The notes under the pieces: model-generated
Database searches by the model: none
What the model saw: the letters and a program-made list of their open reading frames with translations, nothing else
What the model was told of the DNA's origin: nothing
Shown: positions 45,306 through 54,250 of the stretch, piece after piece
Numbering within the stretch: the stretch's first letter is position 1
Layout of the letters: every line of letters begins with the position of its first letter
Program-made: the position numbers and the translations under genes
NCBI RefSeq assembly: GCF_016862195.1
Contig: NZ_BOMM01000011.1
Coordinates: 1-64,000, forward strand
Reading direction: 5' to 3'
Source: Paractinoplanes ferrugineus
GTDB lineage: Bacteria > Actinomycetota > Actinomycetes > Mycobacteriales > Micromonosporaceae
Length of the DNA: 64,000 nucleotides

Positions 45306-45476
45306 AGTTTGTCCTCCGTTGCCGACTTTCGGGCTGTTGGCGTCCTATGAGATCACGGGTAGGCGACGACGGCATCCGTACCCGGGCCGCGTCGCCCCGG
45401 CACCACCCGCCTCGGCGACCACCGTAGCCTCAAGGCAATACATTGATTGTCGCTGCCGACGGGGAATGAGGGTGTC

Positions 45477-45662
45477 GTGGACCGGACCACCGAGGAAAGC
45501 GCCACCGAGTGGCGCTCGCCGATGGTCGATGTCTCCGGCATGTCCCTCGATGAGCTGGGCGCTCAGGAGGGTGACTCGACATTGGCCCGGGCGTTGCGCC
45601 GGCTGGCCGACGAGCTCGACGAGCCGGGCGAGCCGATCGCCGGCTTCAACTCGGCCCTGTGA
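45477..45662 (+). CDS. fxsA: FxSxx-COOH peptide precursor (FxsA)
   Basis: This 61-residue precursor ends AGFNSAL, matching the required C-terminal F-x-S-x-x. The leader includes VDVSGMSLDELGAQEGDSTLARALRRLADELDEPGEPIAG, as in FxsA proteins, which radical-SAM FxsB enzymes cross-link near the C terminus. The GTG at 45477 is preferred because GAGGG lies 5 bases upstream; a TTG at 45447 would add ten residues. The HExxH gene starts 3 bases after its stop. No fxsB lies in the window, so cross-linking would need an enzyme encoded elsewhere. Confidence 0.88.
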   Translation: MDRTTEESATEWRSPMVDVSGMSLDELGAQEGDSTLARALRRLADELDEPGEPIAGFNSAL

Positions 45663-45665
45663 CAG

Positions 45666-47297
45666 TTGAGAACCTTTCGGCTGACCGACACCGCTTTCAC
45701 CGCACTCGCCGCCGGCCGCCCGTCCGCCGCCACCGTCGGGGTCCTGCGCCGGGCCCAGGCCAGCCGTCACCTCCTCGAGCTGAGCGAGATCCGCAAGCTG
45801 GGCGGCCCCGTCCCCGAGCCGATCGAACTGTTCGACCCGATGGCCGCGCTGCACACCGCCGTGACCCGGACCGCCCTGCGAGCGGGGCAAACTCCCCCAC
45901 CGCCCCGGCGGGCCGCCACCCATCACCTGAGCGCCTCGCACCGGGGACACACCCTGCGGGTCCGCCTCGAGGACACCGACCCGCTCCGCGCCGAACTCGG
46001 CCTGACGCCATCCGGCCGGTTGACCACGGACGAGGTGGCCGAGTGGCAACGCCTGCTCTCCTCGGCCTGGGAGCTCCTGACGACCCGCCATCGGGAAGCG
46101 GCCGAGATCATGGCCGCGACCCTGCGTGTGCTCGTGCCGGTGGAGCCCGACCCGGGTGCGAGCGGCCTGTCCGCCACCTCGGCGGTGGCGTTCGGCGCGG
46201 TGGCGATCTCGACCCCGGGCGATCCCCGCTCGTTCGCGGTGGGCCTGCTGCACGAATGCCAGCACAGCCTCCTGAACGCCACCTTCACCCTGTTCGACCT
46301 GGTCAACCCCGGTGGTGCACGAGTCTGCTCGCCCTGGCGTGACGACCCGCGCCCGCTGTCGGGCCTGCTGCACGGCGCCTACGCCTACCAATCCGTCGCC
46401 CGCTTCTGGCACGTCGAGTCGCGGCGCCGGATTCCCCGGCAGCGGCCGGGTCACGCGGCCCTACCCGGGCTCTCCCCGGCGCGTCAGGATTCGGCTGCTC
46501 ACCTTTCCGCCGTCGGCTCGACCGCTCGCACCGATGGCCCGGTCGAGGTTTCCGGGCCGGACGAGACGGGACCGCACGGGCCGGCGGCGGGAAGTGGTGG
46601 GGGTCTCGCCCCCGAAGCTCAGTCGCGAGACGGCGGGGCGGCGGAGCTTCGGGGGCGGCTGGCCGAATTCGAGTTCGCGCGCTGGCGAGGGGCCGTCCTG
46701 TCGGCCGCCGACACCCTGCTGAGCAGTGCCCATCTCACCGCGGCCGGCACCCGGTTCGTCGGCGCGATGCGGGCCGAGGTCGCCGGCCTGCCGGTGGGTT
46801 CGGTGCACCCTCGGGTGGCTCGGCTGGCCGCCGGCGCCAACGCCGAGCATCGCGCCCGGTGGCGGCTGCGAAATCTGGCCGTCCCGGCTCACACCCTGGC
46901 CGAGCTGGTGTCCGCCTGGCGGGCGGGCCGCCCCGCGCCGGTGCCGGCGGAGTCCGAGCTGAGGGCGGACAGCGGACGCCGGCTGGAGAGCAGCGGCCGG
47001 CTCCGGCTGGTGCACGAAGCGCTGAACGACCGCCCGGCCGCCGCGGGCCTACGGCCCGGGGATGCCGCCTACCTGGACGGAGACGGCGGGACTGCGCTCG
47101 TCGCGTACATCGAGGAGGTTGAGCTCGGTGCTCCTGATCTTGATTGTTGGGCCGGCATCTCGGCGCTGTCGCCGCAGGTGGCGTTGAGGGAGCGACCGGA
47201 GGTGGTGCGAGCCGTCTGGATTAAACTAATAAAGAGCGAAAAAGTCGGACTGACGGCTTTGGCCGCCTGGGTCGGTGGATCGCTCATGTCGTCCTGA
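45666..47297 (+). CDS. HExxH-type peptide-modification enzyme of the FxsA locus
   Basis: The 543-residue protein carries HECQH at 196-200, preceded by SAVAFGAVAIS and followed by SLLNATFTLFDLVNP, the context of the HExxH peptide-modification family. Members of that family are described as alpha-ketoglutarate-dependent peptide beta-hydroxylases rather than proteases. A Gly/Pro-rich insertion at about 255-330 is low-complexity. The start is TTG at 45666, right after fxsA, implying co-translation with its likely substrate. Whether it hydroxylates FxsA itself, alone or after cyclophane formation, is unknown. Confidence 0.85.
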   Translation: MRTFRLTDTAFTALAAGRPSAATVGVLRRAQASRHLLELSEIRKLGGPVPEPIELFDPMAALHTAVTRTALRAGQTPPPPRRAATHHLSASHRGHTLRVRLEDTDPLRAELGLTPSGRLTTDEVAEWQRLLSSAWELLTTRHREAAEIMAATLRVLVPVEPDPGASGLSATSAVAFGAVAISTPGDPRSFAVGLLHECQHSLLNATFTLFDLVNPGGARVCSPWRDDPRPLSGLLHGAYAYQSVARFWHVESRRRIPRQRPGHAALPGLSPARQDSAAHLSAVGSTARTDGPVEVSGPDETGPHGPAAGSGGGLAPEAQSRDGGAAELRGRLAEFEFARWRGAVLSAADTLLSSAHLTAAGTRFVGAMRAEVAGLPVGSVHPRVARLAAGANAEHRARWRLRNLAVPAHTLAELVSAWRAGRPAPVPAESELRADSGRRLESSGRLRLVHEALNDRPAAAGLRPGDAAYLDGDGGTALVAYIEEVELGAPDLDCWAGISALSPQVALRERPEVVRAVWIKLIKSEKVGLTALAAWVGGSLMSS

Positions 47298-47308
47298 CGC
47301 CGCCCGAT
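47283..47308 (+). promoter_or_regulatory. FliA-like promoter candidate before the GGDEF-EAL gene
   Basis: CTCA (47283-47286), 16 bases, then CCCGAT (47303-47308). The same CTCA-N16-NCCGAT pattern precedes pilB and pilA. The expected start of transcription is about 14 bases before the ATG, leaving room for the GGAGG at 47318. It lies inside the last codons of the upstream HExxH gene. Confidence 0.5.
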
Positions 47309-47328
47309 GGAAGGCGCGGAGGTGAGGC

Positions 47329-49005
47329 ATGAGTTCCGGCAAGATCCTGGAGCGGTTCCGTCGCGGTGTCGACCGTTCGATGATCTTCGCGTCACTCATG
47401 GTGCTGGCGTGGCCGATGGTGTTCCTGCGGCTCACCGACGACGACGGAAACGTGACCGACTGGCTGCTGCCGAGCGCGATCGTGCTGTTCCTCGGCCTCG
47501 GCGTCATCAAGCTCACCGAGCGCTGGCCGCTCGCCCAGTACGCCCCGGCCTCCGCCGCCGTCGTGATGGCCGCGATCCTGCACGCCGGCGACAGTCCGGA
47601 CAGCTACGGCTTGACCTGGCTGATCATCGTGGTGGCCGGCACCATCCTGGTGCGGCAGTTCCTCGGCACGCACACCAACGAGAGCCTGATGCGCGACCTC
47701 ACCCGGCAGCGCGCGATCCTGGCCCGGCAGGCCTACCGTGACCCGCTCACCGGGCTCGGCAACCGGGCGATGTTCATGGATCACGCGCACGACGCCCTGA
47801 CCGACGCCGACGGCACCATGACCGCCGTGATCCTGCTCGACCTCGACGGATTCAAGGGCGTCAACGACACCTACGGCCACGCCGCCGGCGACGAACTGCT
47901 GCGGGTCGCGGCCGAGCGCCTCAACGCCAACGTGCGCGCCAACGACACCGTCTCCCGGCTGGGCGGCGACGAGTTCGTGGTGCTGCTCCCCCGCCTCGCC
48001 GACGACCTGATCGCCGACACCGTCACCAACCGCATCCTGCGTGACCTGCTGCAACCGCTCGTCGTCGAGGGCACCGTGCTGACCATCCGGGCCAGCGCCG
48101 GCATCGCGATCACCCGTGGCGGCCACGACGTGGACGGCATCCTGCGCGAGGCCGACGAGGCGCTCTACCACGCCAAGGCCGACGGCAAGGGGGTCGCCCG
48201 CCGGTTCGATCCGGCCCGGTTCGCCGAGGCCGAGAAGCGCCGCCGGGCCGAACACGAACTGCACCGGGCCCTCGCCGAGAAGCAGTTCGAGGTGTACTAC
48301 CAGCCGATCGTCGACCTCGACGGCGAGCACACCGTCGGTGTCGAGGCCCTCGTGCGCTGGCAGCACCCGACGCTCGGCCTGCTGCCGCCGGCCGAGTTCC
48401 TCGACCTCGCCGAAGACCTCGGCCTGCTGCCCGAGCTGGGCGGCTGGATCCTGGAACAGGCGTGCGCGCAGGCGGTCGAGTGGCAGCGCGACAACCCGGA
48501 TTTCGAGCTCAACGTCAACCTCTCGGTCTCCCAGCTGGCCAACCCGGACCTGACCGAGGAGGTCCGGGACGTGCTGGCCCGCACCGGCATGCCCGCCCAC
48601 CGGCTGGTGCTCGAGCTGACCGAGACGATGGCGCTGACCGACCTCACCGCGTCGGCACGGGTGCTGACCTCGTTGAAGACGCTCGGCGTGCGGATCGCGC
48701 TCGACGACTTCGGCACCGGCTTCTCGTCACTGAGCCACCTGGGCGCGCTGCCGGTCGACGTGGTCAAGATCGACCGGTCGTTCGTGCAGGCGATGCCGGC
48801 CGGCTCGGGTGACGCGTCGGTGGCCGAGGCGGTCCTGCAGATCGCTCGGACGTTCGGGCTGTCCCCGGTGGCCGAGGGGGTCGAGGACGCCGGGCAGGCG
48901 GCCCGGCTGCGGGAACTGAACTGCGCGCACGCGCAGGGCTACCACTTCGCCCGGCCGATGCCGGCGGCCGGCATCACCGAGCTGCTGCTGGCCAGGACCT
49001 CATAG
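47329..49005 (+). CDS. Membrane GGDEF-EAL protein, c-di-GMP cyclase/phosphodiesterase
   Basis: The 558-residue protein has three or four N-terminal TM helices (residues 20-120, short loops, no sensor domain). GGDEF follows at about 130-290 with DPLTGLGNRAMF and the intact catalytic GGDEF. EAL spans about 305-555 with EALVRW, NVNLSVSQL, LELTETMAL, ALDDFGTGFSSL, VKIDRSFV, VAEGVE and HAQGYHFARP, also intact. Both activities are possible, and a net direction cannot be predicted. A FliA-like promoter precedes it, linking c-di-GMP turnover to the motile phase. It converges on the FxsT-like gene with a 6-bp overlap. Confidence 0.95.
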   Translation: MSSGKILERFRRGVDRSMIFASLMVLAWPMVFLRLTDDDGNVTDWLLPSAIVLFLGLGVIKLTERWPLAQYAPASAAVVMAAILHAGDSPDSYGLTWLIIVVAGTILVRQFLGTHTNESLMRDLTRQRAILARQAYRDPLTGLGNRAMFMDHAHDALTDADGTMTAVILLDLDGFKGVNDTYGHAAGDELLRVAAERLNANVRANDTVSRLGGDEFVVLLPRLADDLIADTVTNRILRDLLQPLVVEGTVLTIRASAGIAITRGGHDVDGILREADEALYHAKADGKGVARRFDPARFAEAEKRRRAEHELHRALAEKQFEVYYQPIVDLDGEHTVGVEALVRWQHPTLGLLPPAEFLDLAEDLGLLPELGGWILEQACAQAVEWQRDNPDFELNVNLSVSQLANPDLTEEVRDVLARTGMPAHRLVLELTETMALTDLTASARVLTSLKTLGVRIALDDFGTGFSSLSHLGALPVDVVKIDRSFVQAMPAGSGDASVAEAVLQIARTFGLSPVAEGVEDAGQAARLRELNCAHAQGYHFARPMPAAGITELLLARTS

Positions 49006-51420
49006 CGGCGGCAGGTCGAGGTCGGTCTCCAGCCGGTCGCCGGCGGCGACGCGAGCCAGGATCGGATGAGCTTCCCCGTACGCCTTGACGAGTGCCGCCG
49101 TGGCCTGGTGCCGGGCCTCCTCGTCGCCGCCGTCGAGCACCGCGTTCCACCCGCAGGCCAGGGTGTCGGGGTGCTCGGAACCGCGCACCAGGGCGGACCG
49201 CTGCCAGGTGTCGGCCGCGATCTGCTGGGCCTCCTGCCGCTCGCCCAGCCCGAACAAGTCGTTGGCGTAGCCGTTCGCGCAGGCCAGCGTGAACGGGTGA
49301 TCGGAGCCGACGCTGCGCCGCAGCCCGTGCAGGGCCTCCTGGTCGATCCGGCGCGCCTCGGCCGGTCGGCCGCCCGCCCGCACCACGCCGGCCAGCCCGG
49401 CCGAGGCGGCGAGCGTGAACGGATGGTCGTCGCCGAGCACCGCGTGATAGCGGATGACCGCGCGTTCGAGCAGCTCGTGGGCCCGGTCGAGGTCACCTCC
49501 GGCGGTGGCCGCGTTGGCCAGCGTCACCACCGCGGCGAGCGTCTCCACATGCAGGTCGCCGAACCGGCGGCGAGTCAGCGACACGGTCGTCTCGGCTCGG
49601 GTCAGGCCGTCGGCGAGACCCCGGCGGCGGGCCGCCATGGCCGAGACCCGGGCCGCCCACAGCGCGAACGGGTGGTCCTCCGGGATGTCGCCGCGCACGG
49701 CGGCCAGCACCTCGTCGGCGCCCGCGTAGTCGCCCAGGCCGAACAGGTCGAACGCGAGCCCGGCCCGCGACGACAGGATCTCCGGGTGACCGTCGGCGAG
49801 GATCGCCTGCCGCTGCCGCAGGGTCTGCTCGTCGAGGGTGCGGGCGCCCCGGAAGTCGCCGAGCAGGCGCAGGTCGGCGGCCAGGTTGTTGGCGCAGCGC
49901 AGGGCGGTCGGGAAGGCCTCGCCGAACAGCCGCCGATAGCGCACCAGGTTGTCGCCGTCGAGCTGACGGGCCTGCCCGAAGTGACCGCGGATGCGCAGGT
50001 CGGCGCCGACCGAGTTGGCGGTGGCCAGGGTGGTCTCGTCGTCGCCGCCGAGCGCCTCCCGCTGGGCGCGCAGGGTCTGCTCGTTGAGCACCCGGGCCTC
50101 GGCCGTGCGGCCCACCGCCCGCAGCGCGTTGGCCAGGTGGAACGAGGCGAGCATAGTCTGCTCGTCGTGCTCGCCGAGGGTGTCGCGCCAGCGGGCGAAG
50201 GCGGCCGCGGCCAGCGCGCGGCTGGAGTCGTAGTCGCCGGCCGCGTAGTGGTGCCGCACGCAGTTGATGACCAGCTGGCGGATCTCCTCGGTGCCGGCAC
50301 CCAGCACATCGGAGTGCACGAGGTGCGGGCTCAGCTCGGCATAGCGGGGGTGGCTGCCCGGGTCGTCCGGGTCGCCCGGGTCGGCCGCTGCCAGCATGCC
50401 CTGCACCGTGGCGAGCAGCATGGCGTGCCGTTCCGAGGTGAGGCCCTGCCCCAGCATGCCGCGCACCAGCGGGTGCACGATCAGGTGCTCGCCGGGCGGA
50501 TCGAGCTCGGCCAGCCCGTAGCGGCCGATCAGGCGCAGCGCCGCCTTGAGCCGGCGCTCGATGCCGACGGTGCGGGCCAGCTCGGCCGGCAGCGGCAGCA
50601 TCCGGGCGCCCCAGAGCAGCCGCCAGGACACGGGTGCGCTGCCGAGGAACGCGCTGAGCTCGAGAAGTCGGTAGGCGGCCGGGGCATGCGCGCGCAACGC
50701 GTCGGCGGCCAGGCCCCAGGCCACCCGGATCGGGTTCGGGAAGGCCAGCTCCGCGGCCACCGACTCGAACCGGCTCAGGTATTCGGCGACCGGCCAGCCG
50801 GTCGCCGCGCGCACCGCGGCGGAGAGGTCGAGGGCCATCGGGACGTCGGCCAGGCGGCTCGCCAACCGCTCGGCGTCGGGCCCGGTCAGTTCGGGCGTAC
50901 GCCGGCGGAGCAGGTCGACGCTGTCCGCCCGGTCGAAGACGCCGACCGGCACCGACTGCGCCACCTCGGCCGGCCAGCGCGGGTTGCGGCTGGTGATCAG
51001 CACGTGCCCGGCACCACTCGGCAGATAGGACTTGATCTCCTCGGGCCGGTTGGCGTCCTCGAAGACCACCAGCCAGTTGCGGAACGGCTCGCCCCGGCTC
51101 AGCGCGTCGCGGACCGCGGCCAGCGTGCGGTTCATGTCGCCGGTCTCGGCCAGCCCCAGCCGCTGGGCCAAGCCGATCAGTGCGGCCCGGGTGCCGGCCG
51201 ACTGCTCCGCGGGGATCCACCACACCAGGTCGTACGTCTCCGCGTAGCGATAGACATATTCCACCGCCAACTGGGTACGTCCCGTCCCGCCCAGCGGATG
51301 TTCCTCGCCGGGTAACAGGACGACCGGTCCGGTCGCCAGCCGGCCCCGCAATCGGGCCAGCAGGTCCTCGCGACCCACGAAGCGAGGATTACGCGGCGGC
51401 AGACCGCCCAGGATCGGCAC
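49000..51420 (-). CDS. FxsT-like NB-ARC/TPR protein with a Walker A lysine-to-arginine change
   Basis: The N terminus (MPILGGLPPRNPRFVGREDLL) and the NB-ARC order match the tetratricopeptide partner of FxSxx-COOH systems. NB-ARC spans about 15-350 and has LITSRNPRW. The P-loop reads PLGGTGRTQLAVEY, so Arg48 replaces the usual lysine of GKT. About ten TPR units fill residues 400-790 (repeated GDDHPFTLA..NLA/GLA with LG.Y..A). I chose the GTG at 51420, with GAGGAG 6 bases upstream; the frame continues to 51576 without family similarity. Such STAND-type proteins sense and assemble; ATP hydrolysis here may be weak. Confidence 0.85.
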   Translation of the reverse strand: MPILGGLPPRNPRFVGREDLLARLRGRLATGPVVLLPGEEHPLGGTGRTQLAVEYVYRYAETYDLVWWIPAEQSAGTRAALIGLAQRLGLAETGDMNRTLAAVRDALSRGEPFRNWLVVFEDANRPEEIKSYLPSGAGHVLITSRNPRWPAEVAQSVPVGVFDRADSVDLLRRRTPELTGPDAERLASRLADVPMALDLSAAVRAATGWPVAEYLSRFESVAAELAFPNPIRVAWGLAADALRAHAPAAYRLLELSAFLGSAPVSWRLLWGARMLPLPAELARTVGIERRLKAALRLIGRYGLAELDPPGEHLIVHPLVRGMLGQGLTSERHAMLLATVQGMLAAADPGDPDDPGSHPRYAELSPHLVHSDVLGAGTEEIRQLVINCVRHHYAAGDYDSSRALAAAAFARWRDTLGEHDEQTMLASFHLANALRAVGRTAEARVLNEQTLRAQREALGGDDETTLATANSVGADLRIRGHFGQARQLDGDNLVRYRRLFGEAFPTALRCANNLAADLRLLGDFRGARTLDEQTLRQRQAILADGHPEILSSRAGLAFDLFGLGDYAGADEVLAAVRGDIPEDHPFALWAARVSAMAARRRGLADGLTRAETTVSLTRRRFGDLHVETLAAVVTLANAATAGGDLDRAHELLERAVIRYHAVLGDDHPFTLAASAGLAGVVRAGGRPAEARRIDQEALHGLRRSVGSDHPFTLACANGYANDLFGLGERQEAQQIAADTWQRSALVRGSEHPDTLACGWNAVLDGGDEEARHQATAALVKAYGEAHPILARVAAGDRLETDLDLPPL

Positions 51421-51493
51421 ACCACGCTCCTCACGTGTTTGGTGTTGCCGATTACCGTACGTGGAACCATGACGACTGTGGAAGAAGGACCCG

Positions 51494-51811
51494 TTGCCTG
51501 ACGAGATCGTGACGAATCTCGGCCGCGCCGCCGACACCACCACGGTGGCCCTCAAAGGCGAGGTCGACGTGCTCACCGTCGATCAGGTCCGGGTGGCGCT
51601 CGAGGAGTCGCTCGCCGGCCGGCCGCGGGAAATCGTGGTCGACATGAGCGAGCTGACCTTCATCGACTCCACCGGCCTGGGCGCGCTGATCTTCGGTTTC
51701 CAGCGCGCCCGGGACGCGGGCATCCGGTTCCGGCTCGCCCGACCGACCCGGACCGTCCATCAGATCCTGTTGCTCAGCGGCCTGCTCGAAGTGGTCGAGG
51801 TCACGCTTTGA
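51494..51811 (+). CDS. STAS-domain anti-sigma factor antagonist
   Basis: The 105-residue single STAS domain has TTTVALKGEVDVLTVDQVRVALEESL, then EIVVDMSELTFIDSTGLGALIFGFQRA, where Ser in DSTGLG is the phosphorylation site, and a final LLSGLLEVVEVTL. It should bind an anti-sigma kinase when unphosphorylated and be reset by a SpoIIE-type phosphatase such as the one at 39291. The start is TTG with AAGGA upstream. CTCC-N16-GCCGAT at 51427-51452 resembles the FliA-like sites, but overlaps the FxsT ribosome binding site and may be chance. It ends 11 bp inside the convergent MFS gene. Confidence 0.92.
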   Translation: MPDEIVTNLGRAADTTTVALKGEVDVLTVDQVRVALEESLAGRPREIVVDMSELTFIDSTGLGALIFGFQRARDAGIRFRLARPTRTVHQILLLSGLLEVVEVTL

Positions 51812-53093
51812 GCGGCGCGGCCGCCAGGCCGATACCCGGCGCGATCGGCCGGAGCCGCTTGCCGGCGAAGAGCATCAGGCTGAGCAGGCTGGCCAGGATG
51901 GCGAGCGCCCCCGCGCCGTACCAGGCGGCGTTGTAACTGCCGAGCTGGTCGCGCAGCAGGCCGGCGGCGGTGGCCGCGATCGCCGCACCGAACTGGTGCG
52001 AGGCGAACACCCAGCCGAAGACGACCGGGCCGGACGCGCCGAAGTATTCCCGGCACAGGGTCACGGTCGGCGGCACGGTGGCCACCCAGTCGAGACCGTA
52101 GAACAGGATGAACACCACCATGCTGGGGTGCGCGGTGGCCGCGAACAGCGACGGCAGCACCAGCAGCGAGAGGCCACGGCCGAAGTAGTAGACGGCGAGC
52201 AGCACCCGGCTGTCGACCCGGTCGGTGAGCCAGCCCGAGACGATCGTGCCGGCGATGTCGAAGAAGCCGACGAGGGCGAGCAGACCGGCCGCCGTGGTCT
52301 CGGCCATCCCGTGGTCGTGCGCGGCCGGGATGAAGTGCGTGCCGACCAGCCCGTTGGTGGTCGCCCCGCAGATCGCGAAACCGCCGGCGAGCAGCCAGAA
52401 CGGCCGGGTCCGGGCGGCCTGACCGAGCGCGCGCAGGGCGGTGCGGGCGGCCCCGGCGGGGGCGATCGGCTCGGGCTGCTCGTACTCGCCGCCATAGGCG
52501 CCGAGGCCCATCTCGGCCGGGTGGTCGCGCAGGCGCCACCAGACGAGGGGTACGACCGACAGCGCCACCGCCGCCACGGTCAGGGCCGCGAACCGCCAGC
52601 CGGCTCCCTCGGTCAGCCGGGCCAGGACCGGCAGGAAGACCAGGTTGCCGGCCGCTCCCCCGGCCGTCAGCACGCCGGTGACCAGGCCCCGATGCTTGAC
52701 GAACCAGCGGTTGGTGATGACCGCGACGAAGCCGAGTGCCATCGATCCGGTGCCGAGCCCGACAAGTACGCCCCAGCAGAGGATCAGCTGCCAGCTCTGC
52801 CGCATGAAGACGGTCAGGCCGGAGCCGGCCGACACCAGCACGAGTGCGGCCATGATCACCCGACGGATGCCGAACTTCTCCATCAGGGCCGCGGCGAACG
52901 GCGCGGTCAGGCCGTAGAGCAGCAGGTTCACCGAGACCGCGGCCGAGATCGTGCCGAGCGACCAGCCGAACTCGTCGTGCAGCGGACGGATCATGACGGA
53001 CGGCGTGGCGCGGAAACCAGCCGCGCCGACCAGGGCCACGAAGGCGATGCCGGCGACAAACCAGGCCGGATGAATGCGGTACGTCTTCTGCAC
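51801..53093 (-). CDS. MFS transporter of the monocarboxylate/oxalate-formate type
   Basis: This 12-helix carrier of 430 residues has the N-terminal repeat ATPSVMIRPLHDEFGWSLGTISAAVSVNLLLYGLTAPFAAALMEKFGIRRV, in which the D-E-F-G-W and EKFGIRRV loop motifs are usual for this subfamily. The second half has FFDIAGTIVSGWLTDRVDSRVLL. The substrate is probably a small carboxylate, by family only. A GlxA-type regulator is divergent 71 bp away and may control it. Confidence 0.88.
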   Translation of the reverse strand: MQKTYRIHPAWFVAGIAFVALVGAAGFRATPSVMIRPLHDEFGWSLGTISAAVSVNLLLYGLTAPFAAALMEKFGIRRVIMAALVLVSAGSGLTVFMRQSWQLILCWGVLVGLGTGSMALGFVAVITNRWFVKHRGLVTGVLTAGGAAGNLVFLPVLARLTEGAGWRFAALTVAAVALSVVPLVWWRLRDHPAEMGLGAYGGEYEQPEPIAPAGAARTALRALGQAARTRPFWLLAGGFAICGATTNGLVGTHFIPAAHDHGMAETTAAGLLALVGFFDIAGTIVSGWLTDRVDSRVLLAVYYFGRGLSLLVLPSLFAATAHPSMVVFILFYGLDWVATVPPTVTLCREYFGASGPVVFGWVFASHQFGAAIAATAAGLLRDQLGSYNAAWYGAGALAILASLLSLMLFAGKRLRPIAPGIGLAAAPLKA

Positions 53094-53164
53094 GCCACTG
53101 ATCCTGCTGGCCGACGACCGTTCGGGCGAGTGGCCGGAAGGCCATCATGCGCAAGAATTGGGCC

Positions 53165-54187
53165 ATGAGCCACTACCCGACGGAGACGGCCGGATCCGCC
53201 CCGGACCGGCCCGACCGCCGCCACCTGATCGCTGAGCTCGTCCTCGACGGTGTGGTCAGCTTCGACCTCGGCACCCCGCCGCAGGTCTTCAACGCCGCCC
53301 GCCGCGCCGACCTCGAGCGCCTCTACCGGGTGCGTGTCTGCGGCACCGGCCCGACCCGCAGCACCGGCGGCTTCACCGTGGTGCCCGATCACGGCCTCGA
53401 CGAGTTGGCCCGCGCCGACACCGTGATCGTTCCGGGGATCGGCCGGGGTGGCCCGGTGACCGACGGCTCGCTGGACCCGGACGTCAAGGACGCACTGCGG
53501 GCCGCCCACGAGCGCGGCGCCCGGATCGTCTCGATCTGCACCGGCGCCTCGGTGCTGGCCGCCGCCGGGCTGCTCGACGGCCGTCCGGCCGCCACCCACT
53601 GGGCCTGGGCCGGCCGGATCGCCCCGCTCTATCCGCGGGTCCGGTGGAACTTCGACGTCCTGTTCGTCGACGACGGCGACATCCTCACCTCGGCCGGGGT
53701 GGGCGCCGGCGTCGACCTCTGCCTGCACATCGTGCGCAACGACCACGGCGCCGAGGCGGCCAACCGGGCCGCCCGGCGCTGCGTGGTGCCGCCGTTCCGG
53801 CAGGGTGGCCAGGCGCAGTACATCGAACGCCCGGTGCCGCACAGCGTCGGCCTCAGCACCGAGCCGACCCGGAACTGGGCGCTCGACCGGCTGGCCGAGC
53901 CGGTCAGCCTGGAGGAGATGGCGGCGCACGCGCGGGTGAGCGTGCGCACGTTCACCCGGCGGTTCCGCGACGAGACCGGGATGAGCCCGCGTCAGTGGCT
54001 GCTGCGGCAGCGGGTCGCCCATGCTCAGCTGCTGCTGGAGTCGACCGATCTGGGAGTCGAGACGGTGGCCCGCCGCTCCGGGCTGGGGAGCGGCACAGCG
54101 CTGCGTCAACACATGCAGTCGACGATCGGGGTGGCCCCGAGCACGTACCGCAAGACGTTCCGCCCGATGCAATCCGCGTCACTGTGA
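53165..54187 (+). CDS. GlxA-type AraC regulator with DJ-1/PfpI-like N-terminal domain
   Basis: The 340-residue protein has an amidotransferase-like domain at about 15-205 (LIAELVLDGVVSFDLGTPPQVFNAA...TVIVPGIGRGG...IVSICTGASVLAAAGLLDGRPAATHW). Cys in SICTGA sits at the nucleophile-elbow position, but no protease activity is expected in this group. An AraC double HTH spans about 235-330 (VSLEEMAAHARVSVRTFTRRFRDETGMSPRQWLLRQRVAHAQLLLE). The ATG at 53165 (MSHYPTETAG) is preferred over a start at 53147. It is divergent from the MFS gene. Its stop abuts the pilB promoter motif. Confidence 0.9.
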   Translation: MSHYPTETAGSAPDRPDRRHLIAELVLDGVVSFDLGTPPQVFNAARRADLERLYRVRVCGTGPTRSTGGFTVVPDHGLDELARADTVIVPGIGRGGPVTDGSLDPDVKDALRAAHERGARIVSICTGASVLAAAGLLDGRPAATHWAWAGRIAPLYPRVRWNFDVLFVDDGDILTSAGVGAGVDLCLHIVRNDHGAEAANRAARRCVVPPFRQGGQAQYIERPVPHSVGLSTEPTRNWALDRLAEPVSLEEMAAHARVSVRTFTRRFRDETGMSPRQWLLRQRVAHAQLLLESTDLGVETVARRSGLGSGTALRQHMQSTIGVAPSTYRKTFRPMQSASL

Positions 54188-54213
54188 CTCAGTAATACGC
54201 CCCGACATCCGAT
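54188..54213 (+). promoter_or_regulatory. FliA-like promoter candidate before pilB
   Basis: CTCA (54188-54191), 16 bases, TCCGAT (54208-54213), starting 1 base after the upstream stop codon. It fits the Actinoplanes FliA-type consensus CTCA-N15-17-GCCGAA at seven or eight of ten positions. pilB starts 38 bases downstream. Confidence 0.5.
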
Positions 54214-54250
54214 GTGAGAGACAAGACCGATTTGTCTCCCTGAGGATGTA

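Noticed and set aside
49066..51315. 749-codon + strand frame opposite the FxsT-like gene
   Set aside because: It is a shadow of the TPR/NB-ARC coding strand, which shows clear repeats and motifs.
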